64,000 nucleotides of DNA from Methylomonas sp. ZR1 (GTDB lineage Bacteria > Pseudomonadota > Gammaproteobacteria > Methylococcales > Methylomonadaceae), in the NCBI RefSeq assembly GCF_013141865.1, contig NZ_RCST01000001.1:1550001-1614000 (forward strand). Reading direction: 5' to 3'. This document shows positions 1-8,226 of the stretch, in pieces; position 1 is the first letter of the stretch, and every line of letters starts with the position of its first letter. A model generated the notes under the pieces. The model was given only the letters and a program-made list of their open reading frames with translations. It searched no databases and was not told where the DNA came from. A program made the translations under genes and the position numbers.

Positions 1-2
1 AA

Positions 3-923
3 ACCATGCGTCCCGGCGACAACAAATGGACCATGACCATCTGGGGCCGCGACGTTAACACTGGCGAAGCCAAATTTGGTTACCAAAAAACCCCGCACGA
101 CGAGTGGGACTACGCGGGCGTCAACTACATGGGGCTGTCCGAGCAAATGGTCGACGGCAAAATGACCAAACTGCTGACGCACCCGGACCGTAACGGCTTG
201 GTGTATACCTTGAACCGCGAAAACGGCAGCTTGGTCAATGCCTTCAAAATCGACGACACCGTCAACTGGGTGAAAAAAGTCGATCTGAAAACCGGTCTGC
301 CGATCCGCGATCCGGAATATTCGACACACATGGACCACCAAGCCACCGGTATCTGCCCGTCGGCGATGGGTTACCACAACCAAGGTATCGAGTCTTACGA
401 TCCGAACAAAAAGCTGTTCTTCATGGGTACCAACCATATCTGCATGGACTGGGAACCGTTCATGCTGCCTTACCGTGCCGGCCAGTTCTTCGTCGGCGCG
501 ACTTTGAACATGTATCCGGGGCCAAAAGGCACTTTGGGCCAAGTCAAAGCCATGAACGCGGTGACCGGCAAAATGGAATGGGAAGTTCAAGAGAAATTCG
601 CAGTGTGGGGCGGCACCACCGCCACTGCCGGCGACTTGGTGTTCTACGGCACCCTGGACGGCTACATCAAAGCTCGTCATTCCAAAACCGGCGAAGAGCT
701 GTGGAAGTTTAAATTGCCTTCCGGTGTTATCGGCCATCCGATCACCTATAAACACAACAACAAACAGTACGTTGCGATTTATTACGGTGTCGGCGGCTGG
801 CCTGGCGTAGGTCTGGTATTCGACTTGGCCGATCCGACCGCTGGTTTGGGTGCGGTGGGTGCGTTCAAGGAACTAGCGCATTACACCCAAATGGGTGGCG
901 GCGTGATGGTGTTCGCGTTGTAG
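3..923 (+). CDS. mxaF: Methanol dehydrogenase large subunit MxaF (3' part)
   Basis: This is the C-terminal half of the PQQ-dependent periplasmic methanol dehydrogenase large subunit; the reading frame is open to the left edge, so the start lies outside the window. The motif DEWDYAG near the left end holds the catalytic Asp. The residue two positions after it is Ala, as in calcium MxaF enzymes, whereas lanthanide XoxF enzymes carry Asp there. Propeller-type W motifs follow (MEWEVQ, GEELWKF), and the protein ends GGGVMVFAL. The downstream order mxaJ-mxaG-mxaI confirms MxaF. It oxidises methanol to formaldehyde and passes electrons to cytochrome cL. Confidence 0.97.
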   Translation, partial: TMRPGDNKWTMTIWGRDVNTGEAKFGYQKTPHDEWDYAGVNYMGLSEQMVDGKMTKLLTHPDRNGLVYTLNRENGSLVNAFKIDDTVNWVKKVDLKTGLPIRDPEYSTHMDHQATGICPSAMGYHNQGIESYDPNKKLFFMGTNHICMDWEPFMLPYRAGQFFVGATLNMYPGPKGTLGQVKAMNAVTGKMEWEVQEKFAVWGGTTATAGDLVFYGTLDGYIKARHSKTGEELWKFKLPSGVIGHPITYKHNNKQYVAIYYGVGGWPGVGLVFDLADPTAGLGAVGAFKELAHYTQMGGGVMVFAL

Positions 924-936
924 AAAGCTTTCCTGG

Positions 937-1037
937 TTCCCACGCGCTGCGTGGGAATTCAGGTTAACCGCGCTGCGGTGGCGATGATCTGCCGCAGCGC
1001 GGCTACTAAGGCGTTCCCGCGCAGCGCGTGGGAACGA
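937..1037. repeat. Cluster of three GC-rich palindromes between mxaF and mxaJ
   Basis: Three hairpins lie in tandem: TTCCCACG/CGTGGGAA at 937-957, an 11-bp inverted repeat CCGCGCTGCGG/CCGCAGCGCGG at 968-1002, and a GTTCCC-type palindrome at 1011-1036. The first and third belong to a family that recurs at 2489-2514 and 52995-53019, so this is an interspersed REP-like repeat. Inside an operon such hairpins can stabilise the upstream mxaF mRNA or lower expression of the genes below; that role is inferred. Confidence 0.8.
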
Positions 1038-1069
1038 GGCAACGAGTCTACTTAATTCCTAGAATCACT

Positions 1070-1912
1070 ATGAAAACAAGCACACGCATTGTGGCTGCGT
1101 TGGCATTGGGCTTTGGTTTTTCCACAGTTCAAGCCGAACAGCCGGTTTTAAAAGTCTGCACGGCTGAAAACGAAATGCCTTACTCCAATAAAAACGGCGA
1201 AGGCTTTGAAAACAAATTGGCGCAGTATGTGGCCGAACAACTGGGCCGTAAATTGGAAACCGTCAGCTGGACAGATCCGCGCTACTTTATCCGCGATTAC
1301 CTGGATAAAGGCTTGTGCGACGTGGTAATGGGCGTCGATGCCGGCGACCCGCGTTTGTTGACCACGGCACCTTACTACCGGTCCGGCTATGTCTTTATCA
1401 GCCGCGAAAAAGACGGGTTGGACTTGCAGAACTGGGATAGCCCGGCCTTGAAGCAAGCCCAGCGGATTGCTTTCGCACCGGGCTCTCCGGCCGAAACCAT
1501 GCTGCGGGCCATCGGCCGTTACAACGATATGTTCAATTACCAACAAGAGTTGGCCGGCTTCAAGTCCAAACGTAACCAGTACGTCAAGTACGACAACGAC
1601 AAGCTGGTTAACGAAGTGGCTTCCGGCAAAGCGGAAATCGCCATCTTGTGGGGGCCCGCCGCGGCCCGCTACGTGAAGGCATCGGCCACGCCGCTGACGA
1701 TGACGGTCATTCCGGACAACGCCAAGCGCGCCGACGGCGAAAAGGTAGGTTTGCATTACAGCACCGCCATCGGTGTGCGCAAGGACGACAGCGCTTTGCT
1801 GGGGCAATTGAACAAAATCATCAAAGACGGGCAGGACAATATCGAAGCGTTGCTGGAAGCGGAAGGCATTCCGTTGCTGGATCAACCCGAAACAGCCGTG
1901 TCCATGAACTAA
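1070..1912 (+). CDS. mxaJ: MxaJ, periplasmic binding-protein-like methanol dehydrogenase partner
   Basis: A 280-residue protein of the extracellular solute-binding protein 3 fold, recognised as MxaJ by its position directly after mxaF. The first 36 or so residues form a Sec signal peptide ending VQAEQ, and the mature part opens VLKVCTAENEMPYS, typical of this fold. I start it at ATG 1070 because the signal peptide begins there; the longer upstream frame runs into the palindromic repeats. MxaJ is thought to assist methanol dehydrogenase assembly or activation in the periplasm; its exact role is unsettled. Confidence 0.93.
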   Translation: MKTSTRIVAALALGFGFSTVQAEQPVLKVCTAENEMPYSNKNGEGFENKLAQYVAEQLGRKLETVSWTDPRYFIRDYLDKGLCDVVMGVDAGDPRLLTTAPYYRSGYVFISREKDGLDLQNWDSPALKQAQRIAFAPGSPAETMLRAIGRYNDMFNYQQELAGFKSKRNQYVKYDNDKLVNEVASGKAEIAILWGPAAARYVKASATPLTMTVIPDNAKRADGEKVGLHYSTAIGVRKDDSALLGQLNKIIKDGQDNIEALLEAEGIPLLDQPETAVSMN

Positions 1913-1926
1913 ACAGGAAACCTTGA

Positions 1927-2403
1927 ATGAAATTGAAAACATTTTTGACTGGCGCCGTGCTGTCGATGTCAGCGCTGGCGGCAAGTGCTGTCCAGGCCGA
2001 TATTACCCTGCGCCATGCCTTGACCGGGGAAGCGCTGGATTTGAGTTTCGCCAAAAAAGGCGGCAACACCGACAAATTCAAGCAATTCATGCAAACCGGC
2101 AAAAATCCTTACAACGGCGATGCCGAGGCAGCCAAGAAAGGCGAAAGCTTGTACATGACCGGTTGCTCGGGCTGCCACGGCCATGAAGCCGAAGGCAAAC
2201 TCGGCCCCGGTCTGGCCGACGACTACTGGACTTATCCGCGCGGCCTGACCGACCAGGGCTTGTTCGAAATCCTGTTCGGTGGCGCCAACGGCATGATGGG
2301 GCCGCAGTACGTCAACTTCAGCACCGATGACATGCTACACATCATGGCTTTCTTGCGCAGCATTTATAAGGGCGATCCGAAGAAAGCCGAGTGGTTGAAG
2401 TGA
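1927..2403 (+). CDS. mxaG: Cytochrome cL (MxaG), electron acceptor of methanol dehydrogenase
   Basis: A 158-residue periplasmic c-type cytochrome. A signal peptide ends near VQADI at residues 22-26, and a single haem-binding CSGCH motif lies at about residue 78. A Met-rich stretch (GANGMMGPQY) supplies the likely distal Met ligand. Cytochrome cL takes electrons from the PQQ of MxaF/MxaI and hands them to the respiratory chain. An AGGA ribosome-binding site lies 7 bases before the ATG, and the gene starts 14 bases after mxaJ, so the two are translated from one message. Confidence 0.96.
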   Translation: MKLKTFLTGAVLSMSALAASAVQADITLRHALTGEALDLSFAKKGGNTDKFKQFMQTGKNPYNGDAEAAKKGESLYMTGCSGCHGHEAEGKLGPGLADDYWTYPRGLTDQGLFEILFGGANGMMGPQYVNFSTDDMLHIMAFLRSIYKGDPKKAEWLK

Positions 2404-2488
2404 AGCCACGTTTTGACTCGTTCTCGCGCGTCGCGTACCCAAGGGCATAAATGGTAATGGCGATTTTGCCGCAGCGCGGACAAGCCAT

Positions 2489-2514
2489 GCGTTCCCACGC
2501 AGCGCGTGGGAACG
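2489..2514. repeat. REP-like palindrome between mxaG and mxaI
   Basis: GCGTTCCCACGC followed by AGCGCGTGGGAACG forms a near-perfect hairpin of the same family as 1011-1036 and 52995-53019. It sits in the 157-base gap between mxaG and mxaI. Confidence 0.8.
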
Positions 2515-2560
2515 AGGAAGAGCTAAAGCAAATTTAAATTTAATATATCAGGAGATCAAC

Positions 2561-2842
2561 ATGAACAAATTAGTAATGTTAGGCGCGGTCCTGCTGGCTT
2601 TTGGCCTGTCCGGCGCGGCAAAAGCCTACGACGGCACCAAATGCAAAGAAGCCGGCAACTGCTGGGAACCGAAACCGGGGTATCCGGCACAAGTGGCGGG
2701 CAGCAAATACGACCCGAAACACGATCCCAACGAGCTGAACAAACAAGCCCAGTCGATCAAAGAAATGGAAGCCCGCAACGCCAAACGTACTGAATTGCTG
2801 GCGAAAACCGGCAAGTTTGTTTACGACGTCGAAGGCCAATAA
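2561..2842 (+). CDS. mxaI: Methanol dehydrogenase small subunit MxaI
   Basis: A 93-residue secreted protein with a signal peptide ending GAAKAYDG near residue 23. The mature chain holds two close cysteines (TKCKEAGNCWEPK) and a Lys/Glu-rich C-terminal helix, the standard layout of the beta subunit that wraps MxaF in the alpha2beta2 enzyme. A good AGGAG ribosome-binding site precedes ATG 2561. This subunit is found with MxaF but not with XoxF, which agrees with the calcium-type call for the first gene. Confidence 0.97.
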   Translation: MNKLVMLGAVLLAFGLSGAAKAYDGTKCKEAGNCWEPKPGYPAQVAGSKYDPKHDPNELNKQAQSIKEMEARNAKRTELLAKTGKFVYDVEGQ

Positions 2843-3213
2843 ACACCGGGTAGGTCAGGGTGCGCATCGCGCTTACTGGCAGTCACTAGGAAAATAGAAC
2901 CCTTAGGACGCCGCCAGGGACGGCGGTAACTAATGATGCGGAGGGAATCGAAGATTATTCTGCCGAAGCGAAGACCAGGGAATGCCCAAGGCAACGGCGC
3001 GCTCAACCCATGCAAGCTGTTTAAGAACTTCGCGAGTGCAGTAGCCTTTAAACAGCTTCTAAACGAAACCTCACGGCTCCGGGCCGTTGCTATGCCGCTT
3101 AGATCACGACGGCCCGTTTTCAGCGGCGCGTATGTCAGCAATCGGCGGCATGGCAACCCAGCACCGGAGTTCTTTTTGCGGTATTGGCTTTAATCAACAG
3201 CGCTCAATTAGCT
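2843..3213 (+). other. Structured gap between mxaI and mxaR
   Basis: No gene is supported in these 371 bases. Several inverted repeats are visible: CCGCC/GGCGG at 2911-2926, a perfect 11-bp pair AAGCTGTTTAA/TTAAACAGCTT at 3014-3024 and 3048-3058, and ACGGC/GCCGT at 3073-3086. None is followed by a T-run on the coding strand. The gap separates the abundant structural genes (mxaFJGI) from the accessory genes, so it may hold a processing site or a second promoter; that is inference. Confidence 0.55.
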
Positions 3214-4233
3214 ATGACAAGCAAGCAAACCCTCAGCGACTGGCGCGCCAGTGCGTTGCAGTTGGAACAACAAATCAACCATGTCGTCGTCGGTCAGCAG
3301 GCGGCGGTACGTAATCTTTTGATAGCTGTATTCGCCCGCGGCCATGTGTTGCTGGAAGGCCAGGTCGGCGTGGGTAAAACCACCTTATTGCGGGCCATCG
3401 CCCAAGGTCTGGGCGGACACTACCAGCGTATCGAAGGCACCATCGACCTGATGCCGGCCGACTTGATCTATTACACCTATTTAAATCAAGAAGGCCGACC
3501 CTGCGTCGATCCCGGCCCTTTGCTGAAGCAGGGCGAACAGTTGTCGGTGTTCTTCTTTAACGAGATCAATCGGGCCCGGCCGCAAGTGCATTCGCTGCTG
3601 TTGCGGGTGATGGCCGAGCGCAGTATCGGCGCGTTCAATCGCGAATACCGGATGCCGCACATTCAGGTATTTGCCGACCGCAATCGGGTAGAAAAAGAAG
3701 AAACCTTTGAGTTGCCGGCGGCCGCTCGCGACCGGTTTTTCATGGAAATCAACATCACCGCACCCAGTGACGACAAGGTGTTGGACGATTTGCTGTTCAA
3801 TCCGCGTTACCACGATGTCGATGCCTTGATCGGGGAAATGGCCGCCAGCCAAATACCTTATTACCAGCTCAACGACTGGGCGGCGGCGATTCAAGACAGC
3901 ATCCAGCCCAGCGCCGCTTTGCGCCAATACGCCTTGGATTTATGGAAAGCCACCGCCGATCCCGGCGCATTCGGCATCGCTTTAGCCGATGTGGAAATGC
4001 ACAACCTGCTGCAGGCCGGCGCCAGTCCGCGCGGCGTCAGCTACATGATACGCGCCGCCAAAGTCCGGGCTTGGCTGGAAAATCGCGACAGCCTGTTGCC
4101 GGAAGATTTGCAGGCGGTTTTCGCCGTCACCATGTCGCACCGGATATTCCTGAATCCGATGTACAGCTATCGCCAAGACGACATTATTCCCACCTTGATA
4201 GACAGCATACTCAACCAAATCGCCGCACCGTAA
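3214..4233 (+). CDS. mxaR: MoxR-family AAA ATPase MxaR
   Basis: A 339-residue cytoplasmic AAA+ ATPase of the MoxR type. Walker A GQVGVGKTTLL lies at about residues 49-59 and a Walker B-like FFFNEINRA near 115; the sensor/arginine-finger region RDRFFMEI follows. MoxR proteins act as chaperones with von Willebrand A partners, and three such genes (mxaS, mxaC, mxaL) follow in this operon. MxaR is needed in other methylotrophs for methanol dehydrogenase maturation, probably metal insertion. The start is taken at ATG 3214; an in-frame TTG at 3184 is possible, and no strong ribosome-binding site separates them. Confidence 0.93.
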   Translation: MTSKQTLSDWRASALQLEQQINHVVVGQQAAVRNLLIAVFARGHVLLEGQVGVGKTTLLRAIAQGLGGHYQRIEGTIDLMPADLIYYTYLNQEGRPCVDPGPLLKQGEQLSVFFFNEINRARPQVHSLLLRVMAERSIGAFNREYRMPHIQVFADRNRVEKEETFELPAAARDRFFMEINITAPSDDKVLDDLLFNPRYHDVDALIGEMAASQIPYYQLNDWAAAIQDSIQPSAALRQYALDLWKATADPGAFGIALADVEMHNLLQAGASPRGVSYMIRAAKVRAWLENRDSLLPEDLQAVFAVTMSHRIFLNPMYSYRQDDIIPTLIDSILNQIAAP

Positions 4234-4238
4234 CAGTC

Positions 4239-4865
4239 ATGAACATTAAATCGATTCTGCACGCCATGCTGCCGCATGCCGGCCTCGGCCACTTATTGGA
4301 CACCTATTTAACTTGGTCCGGCGTCGGCTTTATTTGCTCGTTTATTGCCAGTAGCTTGGATAAACATGCCGACGTCCCTTACGCCGCGTATTACACCAGC
4401 GCCTTGAACGACGCGGTGGGCTTTAAGTTCTGGATTTTATTGGCGGTGGTCGGCACTTTACTGTTTTGCCTAAGCCTGCCGGTGTTATATCTATCGCTAC
4501 ATTTTCCGGCGCTAAGTGATTTCAGCCGGCGCTTGCGGCGGTTTACCTACACGTTTTTTTTGGTCGCCTTCGACGAGGGCGGATTGATGATCGGGATTTT
4601 GACCGCCAATTTTATCGATACCAGTGAGCGCATCTCGCTGTTGGCGAACAAATCGTTCTTGTTCAGCGATGTCGGTTTTTTCACTATCCTGGCCTTATGC
4701 CTGTTGAACTCCTTGCTATGGCTGTTCGGCGAAGCCATCCACAGTCGCAATCCGCAAACGTACTCTGGCGTGGTGGCCTTATTGATGAAGGTGCCGCTCA
4801 AATTTTCCATTCCCGGCTACTTGGTTGTGACGGCCGTGCTGGCGAATTTGGTTGTCAGCCAATAA
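4239..4865 (+). CDS. Unnamed multi-pass membrane protein between mxaR and mxaS
   Basis: A 208-residue protein starting at ATG 4239, five bases after mxaR. Four or five hydrophobic segments are visible, around residues 65-92, 108-130, 148-172 and 188-207. A Phe/Asp-rich segment (FLVAFDEGGLMIGIL) lies within one of them. No cofactor or catalytic motif is seen and I do not recognise the family. The tight spacing on both sides argues that it is co-expressed with the MxaR/MxaS maturation pair, perhaps as a membrane anchor for them. That role is inferred from position only. Confidence 0.8.
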   Translation: MNIKSILHAMLPHAGLGHLLDTYLTWSGVGFICSFIASSLDKHADVPYAAYYTSALNDAVGFKFWILLAVVGTLLFCLSLPVLYLSLHFPALSDFSRRLRRFTYTFFLVAFDEGGLMIGILTANFIDTSERISLLANKSFLFSDVGFFTILALCLLNSLLWLFGEAIHSRNPQTYSGVVALLMKVPLKFSIPGYLVVTAVLANLVVSQ

Positions 4866-4881
4866 GTTACTCGCTAAAGCG

Positions 4882-5736
4882 ATGTCGGCCACGATAAAGC
4901 CTTTCCAATACCGCCTGCCACGCCCGGCAGTCGGTGTATTTCCCGGCGCGCACCCCGGACAAATGGTCGGCAACGGCCAACTGTTCAAGCGCCATGACAC
5001 CCTGATTGCCCGACCTGACCCCAGGCGCATCGATTTACGGGCCAGCCTGCTCGATCCGTTCGGCCATTACCAAGTGAGGGTACAGCAGCAACACAGTGCT
5101 ATTGATGTGTATTTGCTGGCCGATTTATCCGCTTCCATGGGTTTCGGCGGTGGCAACGACAAGCGCCGTGTAATGGCCGATATGCTGTTATCGATTGCCG
5201 CATCGGCCCTGGAATACGGCGACAACATCGGGTTTATTGCGGCTAACCAGCAGGTGCTCACCGACTGTTATTTGCCGGCCGGTAAACATTTAGGCCGGAT
5301 TCAAGCCATGGCAAAACGCCTGGAAACACTCGACCTGCAACCCGGCTCGGCAGGTTTGCAGCAAGCCCAACGCTATCTACCCAAACATAGGGCCTTGGTG
5401 TTTCTGGCGTCGGATTTTCATTTTCCGTTACCGCAGTTGCAAGCCATTTTGCAAAACTTGCGTCGCCACGACCTGATACCGCTGGTGCTGTGGGACCCAG
5501 CCGAATACAGCCGCTTACCGGATTGGGGGCTGTTTCAAGTTCAGGACCTGGAAACCGGTAAGCGCCGCACGCTGTGGTTGCGTCCCGGTTTGAAGCGCAA
5601 CATAGAACAGGCATTTGCCCAGCGCCGTGCGCAATTGCAACAGCAGTTTCGGGCCTCGGGCTGTGAGCCGCTGTTTATCGACAACGGCTACCGCGCCGAG
5701 CAGCTGGGGCACTATTTTTTAAGGAGAGCAGGGTGA
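4882..5736 (+). CDS. mxaS: MxaS, DUF58/vWA-like methanol oxidation accessory protein
   Basis: A 284-residue soluble protein of the DUF58 type, which usually pairs with a MoxR ATPase. A metal-ion-dependent adhesion-type motif (LLADLSASMG) lies at about residue 80, and FLASDFHFPLPQ supplies a second conserved acidic segment. ATG 4882 is chosen because it follows the stop of the preceding gene; an in-frame TTG at 4852 would overlap that gene by 14 bases. It probably acts with MxaR in maturation or calcium insertion of methanol dehydrogenase. Confidence 0.88.
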   Translation: MSATIKPFQYRLPRPAVGVFPGAHPGQMVGNGQLFKRHDTLIARPDPRRIDLRASLLDPFGHYQVRVQQQHSAIDVYLLADLSASMGFGGGNDKRRVMADMLLSIAASALEYGDNIGFIAANQQVLTDCYLPAGKHLGRIQAMAKRLETLDLQPGSAGLQQAQRYLPKHRALVFLASDFHFPLPQLQAILQNLRRHDLIPLVLWDPAEYSRLPDWGLFQVQDLETGKRRTLWLRPGLKRNIEQAFAQRRAQLQQQFRASGCEPLFIDNGYRAEQLGHYFLRRAG

Positions 5737-6650
5737 CGTTGGCGGCAAAGCGGCTTGGTTGTGCTTGGGTATGGGTATGCGTCACGCTGCTGGCGGCGTG
5801 CTCCGGCACGTCTAACCAAGCACTCCGCGACTTTCAACTGCAAACGCCGCGGCCGTTTGGGTATGTGATCGGCGATACCATCCCGCAGCGGATTGTGCTG
5901 GAAACGCGCGCCGGCATGCTCTTGGAGCGCAACAGTCTGCCGGCGCCGGGTCGCTTGAATCGCTGGTTACAACTGAACGCGGTGACTGTGCTGGAAACGG
6001 CCGGCAATGACGGCAAGCGCTATCAAATCGACCTGCAATATCAGCAATTTTACGCACCGCTGGAAGTGAAAGCCTTGAGCATACCCGGTTTCACCTTGCG
6101 CTTTCAGCAGCACGGGCAAACTCTGGAACAGCCGGTCGCAGCCTGGACCTTTACGATCGCGCCATTGCGGGAGTTGGTGGTCAGGCAGGACCAGCACGGC
6201 GAATACATGCGCCCGGACCAAGCGCCGAGCTTGTTGGATGACGCGGCAATTGTCCGGCGCTTATGCGTGGCGCTGGCGGTGGCTCTGGGCATCGCATTAC
6301 GTTTGGCTTGGCTTTACGGTTATTTACCGGGACTACCGAAACGCAGCGTATTCAAGCGCGCGCAGCGGCAACTGCAAACCCTTGGCTTGTCACAGTTGCC
6401 GCAAGGGCTGGGCGCTGTACATGCGGCATTTAACGGTCTTCACGGCAAGCCGGTGTTTTTGCACAAACTGGCCGAGTTTTATCAGGGCCACCCGGAATAT
6501 CGCAGCATCGCCGACGAATTGACTTGGTTTTTCGATTATTCCAATCGTTACTTTTTCGGTGACGCTTCGATAATGCCGCAAGAATACGATCTGCAAAAAC
6601 TCAAAACCCTGTGCCTGCATTGCCGGGAAATCGAGCGAGGCAGTCGATGA
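5733..6650 (+). CDS. mxaA: MxaA, lipoprotein-like methanol dehydrogenase maturation protein
   Basis: A 305-residue protein that starts at GTG 5733, overlapping the mxaS stop by four bases after an AAGGAG ribosome-binding site. The N-terminus is a signal peptide with a lipobox (LLAACSG), so it is probably a lipoprotein facing the periplasm. A second hydrophobic segment lies at about residues 172-195, followed by a cytoplasm-like C-terminal part. MxaA is needed in other methylotrophs for calcium insertion into methanol dehydrogenase. Confidence 0.88.
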   Translation: MTLAAKRLGCAWVWVCVTLLAACSGTSNQALRDFQLQTPRPFGYVIGDTIPQRIVLETRAGMLLERNSLPAPGRLNRWLQLNAVTVLETAGNDGKRYQIDLQYQQFYAPLEVKALSIPGFTLRFQQHGQTLEQPVAAWTFTIAPLRELVVRQDQHGEYMRPDQAPSLLDDAAIVRRLCVALAVALGIALRLAWLYGYLPGLPKRSVFKRAQRQLQTLGLSQLPQGLGAVHAAFNGLHGKPVFLHKLAEFYQGHPEYRSIADELTWFFDYSNRYFFGDASIMPQEYDLQKLKTLCLHCREIERGSR

Positions 6651-7630
6651 ATTTGGGCTTTGAGTATCCTTGGGTCTTGCTCGGTTTGGGCTTATGCCTG
6701 TTGCCAATGTTGAGAATGGGAGTGGTCGCCAACCCCTATCCCTGGCTGGCGATATTGCCTGTCGACCCACTATCGCTGGCTATCAGCGCCTTGATCCGCT
6801 TGCTGGGCGTGCTGGCGATAAGCGGGTTGATTCTGGGCTTGGCCGGTGCCTATCTGCAAGAACAGCAAATGGAGCGCATCGGCCACGGTGCACACATCGT
6901 CATGCTGTTGGATCGCAGTAACAGCATGGACAACACCTTCGCCGGCAAGACGCCGGAAACCCAGGGCGAGGAGTCCAAAGCCAACGCCGCCCGCCGCTTG
7001 TTGAATCAGTTTGTCGATCACCGAGCGCACGATTTGATCGGCATCGCGGAATACAGTACTTCGCCGCTATTCGTGCTACCGCTCACTGAAAACAAAGCCG
7101 CGATTCATGCTGCGATAGACGCCACCGCGTTGCCGGCCTTGGCTTATACCAACGTCAGCAAGGGCTTGAGCATGGCTTTGGAGTTCTTCGATAGCCGGCC
7201 GGTGACCGGTTCGCGCATCGTGTTGCTGGTGTCGGACGGCGCGGCGGTAATCGATCCGGACAGCGAAGCGGCCTTGCGAGAGTTGTTCAAACAACGCCAA
7301 GTCAGTTTGTATTGGGTGTTTCTGCGCACCGCCAACAGCCCTGGCTTGTTTGAAGTGCCCGACGACCCGCGCGACGATAATGCTCAGGCCATGCCGGAAC
7401 GGTATCTGCATCTGTTCTTTAACAGTCTGCATATTCCCTATCAAGCCTACGAAGCCGAAACGCCCGGTGCATTGCAGCAGGCCATTGACGACATCAACCG
7501 CTTGGAGAATCGGCCTTTGCATTATTTCGAGCGGATTCCGAAGCTGGATTTATCCACGCGCTGTTATGCCTTTGCGGCGGCGCTGATGTTGTTATTGCTG
7601 GGCGTGAAACTCTGCGAGGCCAGACTGTGA
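6647..7630 (+). CDS. mxaC: MxaC, membrane-anchored vWA-domain protein
   Basis: A 327-residue protein starting at ATG 6647 in an ATGA overlap with mxaA. Membrane segments lie near residues 10-28 and 50-70 and at the C-terminus (FAAALMLLLLG). Between them is a von Willebrand A domain with the metal-site motif DRSNS (HIVMLLDRSNSMD) at about residue 90 and a second conserved VSDGAAV. This is the standard shape of MxaC, which together with MxaA, MxaK and MxaL is needed for active calcium-bound methanol dehydrogenase. Confidence 0.9.
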   Translation: MNLGFEYPWVLLGLGLCLLPMLRMGVVANPYPWLAILPVDPLSLAISALIRLLGVLAISGLILGLAGAYLQEQQMERIGHGAHIVMLLDRSNSMDNTFAGKTPETQGEESKANAARRLLNQFVDHRAHDLIGIAEYSTSPLFVLPLTENKAAIHAAIDATALPALAYTNVSKGLSMALEFFDSRPVTGSRIVLLVSDGAAVIDPDSEAALRELFKQRQVSLYWVFLRTANSPGLFEVPDDPRDDNAQAMPERYLHLFFNSLHIPYQAYEAETPGALQQAIDDINRLENRPLHYFERIPKLDLSTRCYAFAAALMLLLLGVKLCEARL

Positions 7631-8190
7631 TCCGTAAGTTAAAACACTGGGCGCTGTGGGCCATATTGGCAGCAGCTTTATTAGTGACTCTGACGCAATT
7701 GCTGCAACTGTATGGCCTAGCCGGCCAAAATCGGCTGATCGGCCAATTACTGGCCGATCAGGATGTCGGCGCAGACGAGTTGGCAACCTCGGCGCCGGAA
7801 GTACGCATGACCAGAGCGGTGTATCTCAGCCGGCACCAACGCTACGACGAAGCCCTGGCGACGCTGAACCTGTTATTGCAGCAAGCCGGCGCTGAAGCGC
7901 AAGCGCAAACCCGTTATAACCTGGGCAATCTGTATCTGCGCCAAGCCATGGAGAAAGCCCAGGCCGGCAATGTCAACGAGGCGATGCCCTTGCTGGGTTT
8001 GGCCAAGCAAGCTTATCGCGAAGCATTAACGTTGGACAGCGGCTTTTGGGATGCCAAGTACAATCTGGAAGTGGCGATGCGGCTGTTGCCGGAGATGGAC
8101 AGAATCAGCAGCGGCGACGAGCAGGATGATCTTAATCAACAGACCCAACTATGGACCACCTTGCCGGGCTTTCCGCGTGGCTTGCCCTAA
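7627..8190 (+). CDS. mxaK: MxaK, membrane-anchored TPR-like protein
   Basis: A 187-residue protein starting at GTG 7627, overlapping the mxaC stop (GTGA). One N-terminal membrane segment (WALWAILAAALLVTLTQLL) is followed by Ala/Leu-rich helical repeats with a TPR-like pattern (ARYNLGNLYLRQA-type around residue 95 and FWDAKYNLEVAM around 145). Similar TPR proteins stand between two vWA proteins in BatABCD-type operons, and mxaK fills that place between mxaC and mxaL. Confidence 0.85.
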   Translation: MIRKLKHWALWAILAAALLVTLTQLLQLYGLAGQNRLIGQLLADQDVGADELATSAPEVRMTRAVYLSRHQRYDEALATLNLLLQQAGAEAQAQTRYNLGNLYLRQAMEKAQAGNVNEAMPLLGLAKQAYREALTLDSGFWDAKYNLEVAMRLLPEMDRISSGDEQDDLNQQTQLWTTLPGFPRGLP

Positions 8191-8226
8191 CTTGGCGCTT
8201 ATCTTCCCGACCGATAATTTCGCTAT

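Noticed and set aside
937..1037. Short palindromes as a CRISPR array
   Set aside because: Units are not evenly spaced, differ from each other and have no spacer structure; they match copies elsewhere in the window as dispersed repeats.
1148..1984. Long open frame (278 codons) on the minus strand opposite mxaJ
   Set aside because: It is antisense to a clear gene with a signal peptide and conserved fold; its own sequence is His/Gln/Val-rich with no recognisable domain.
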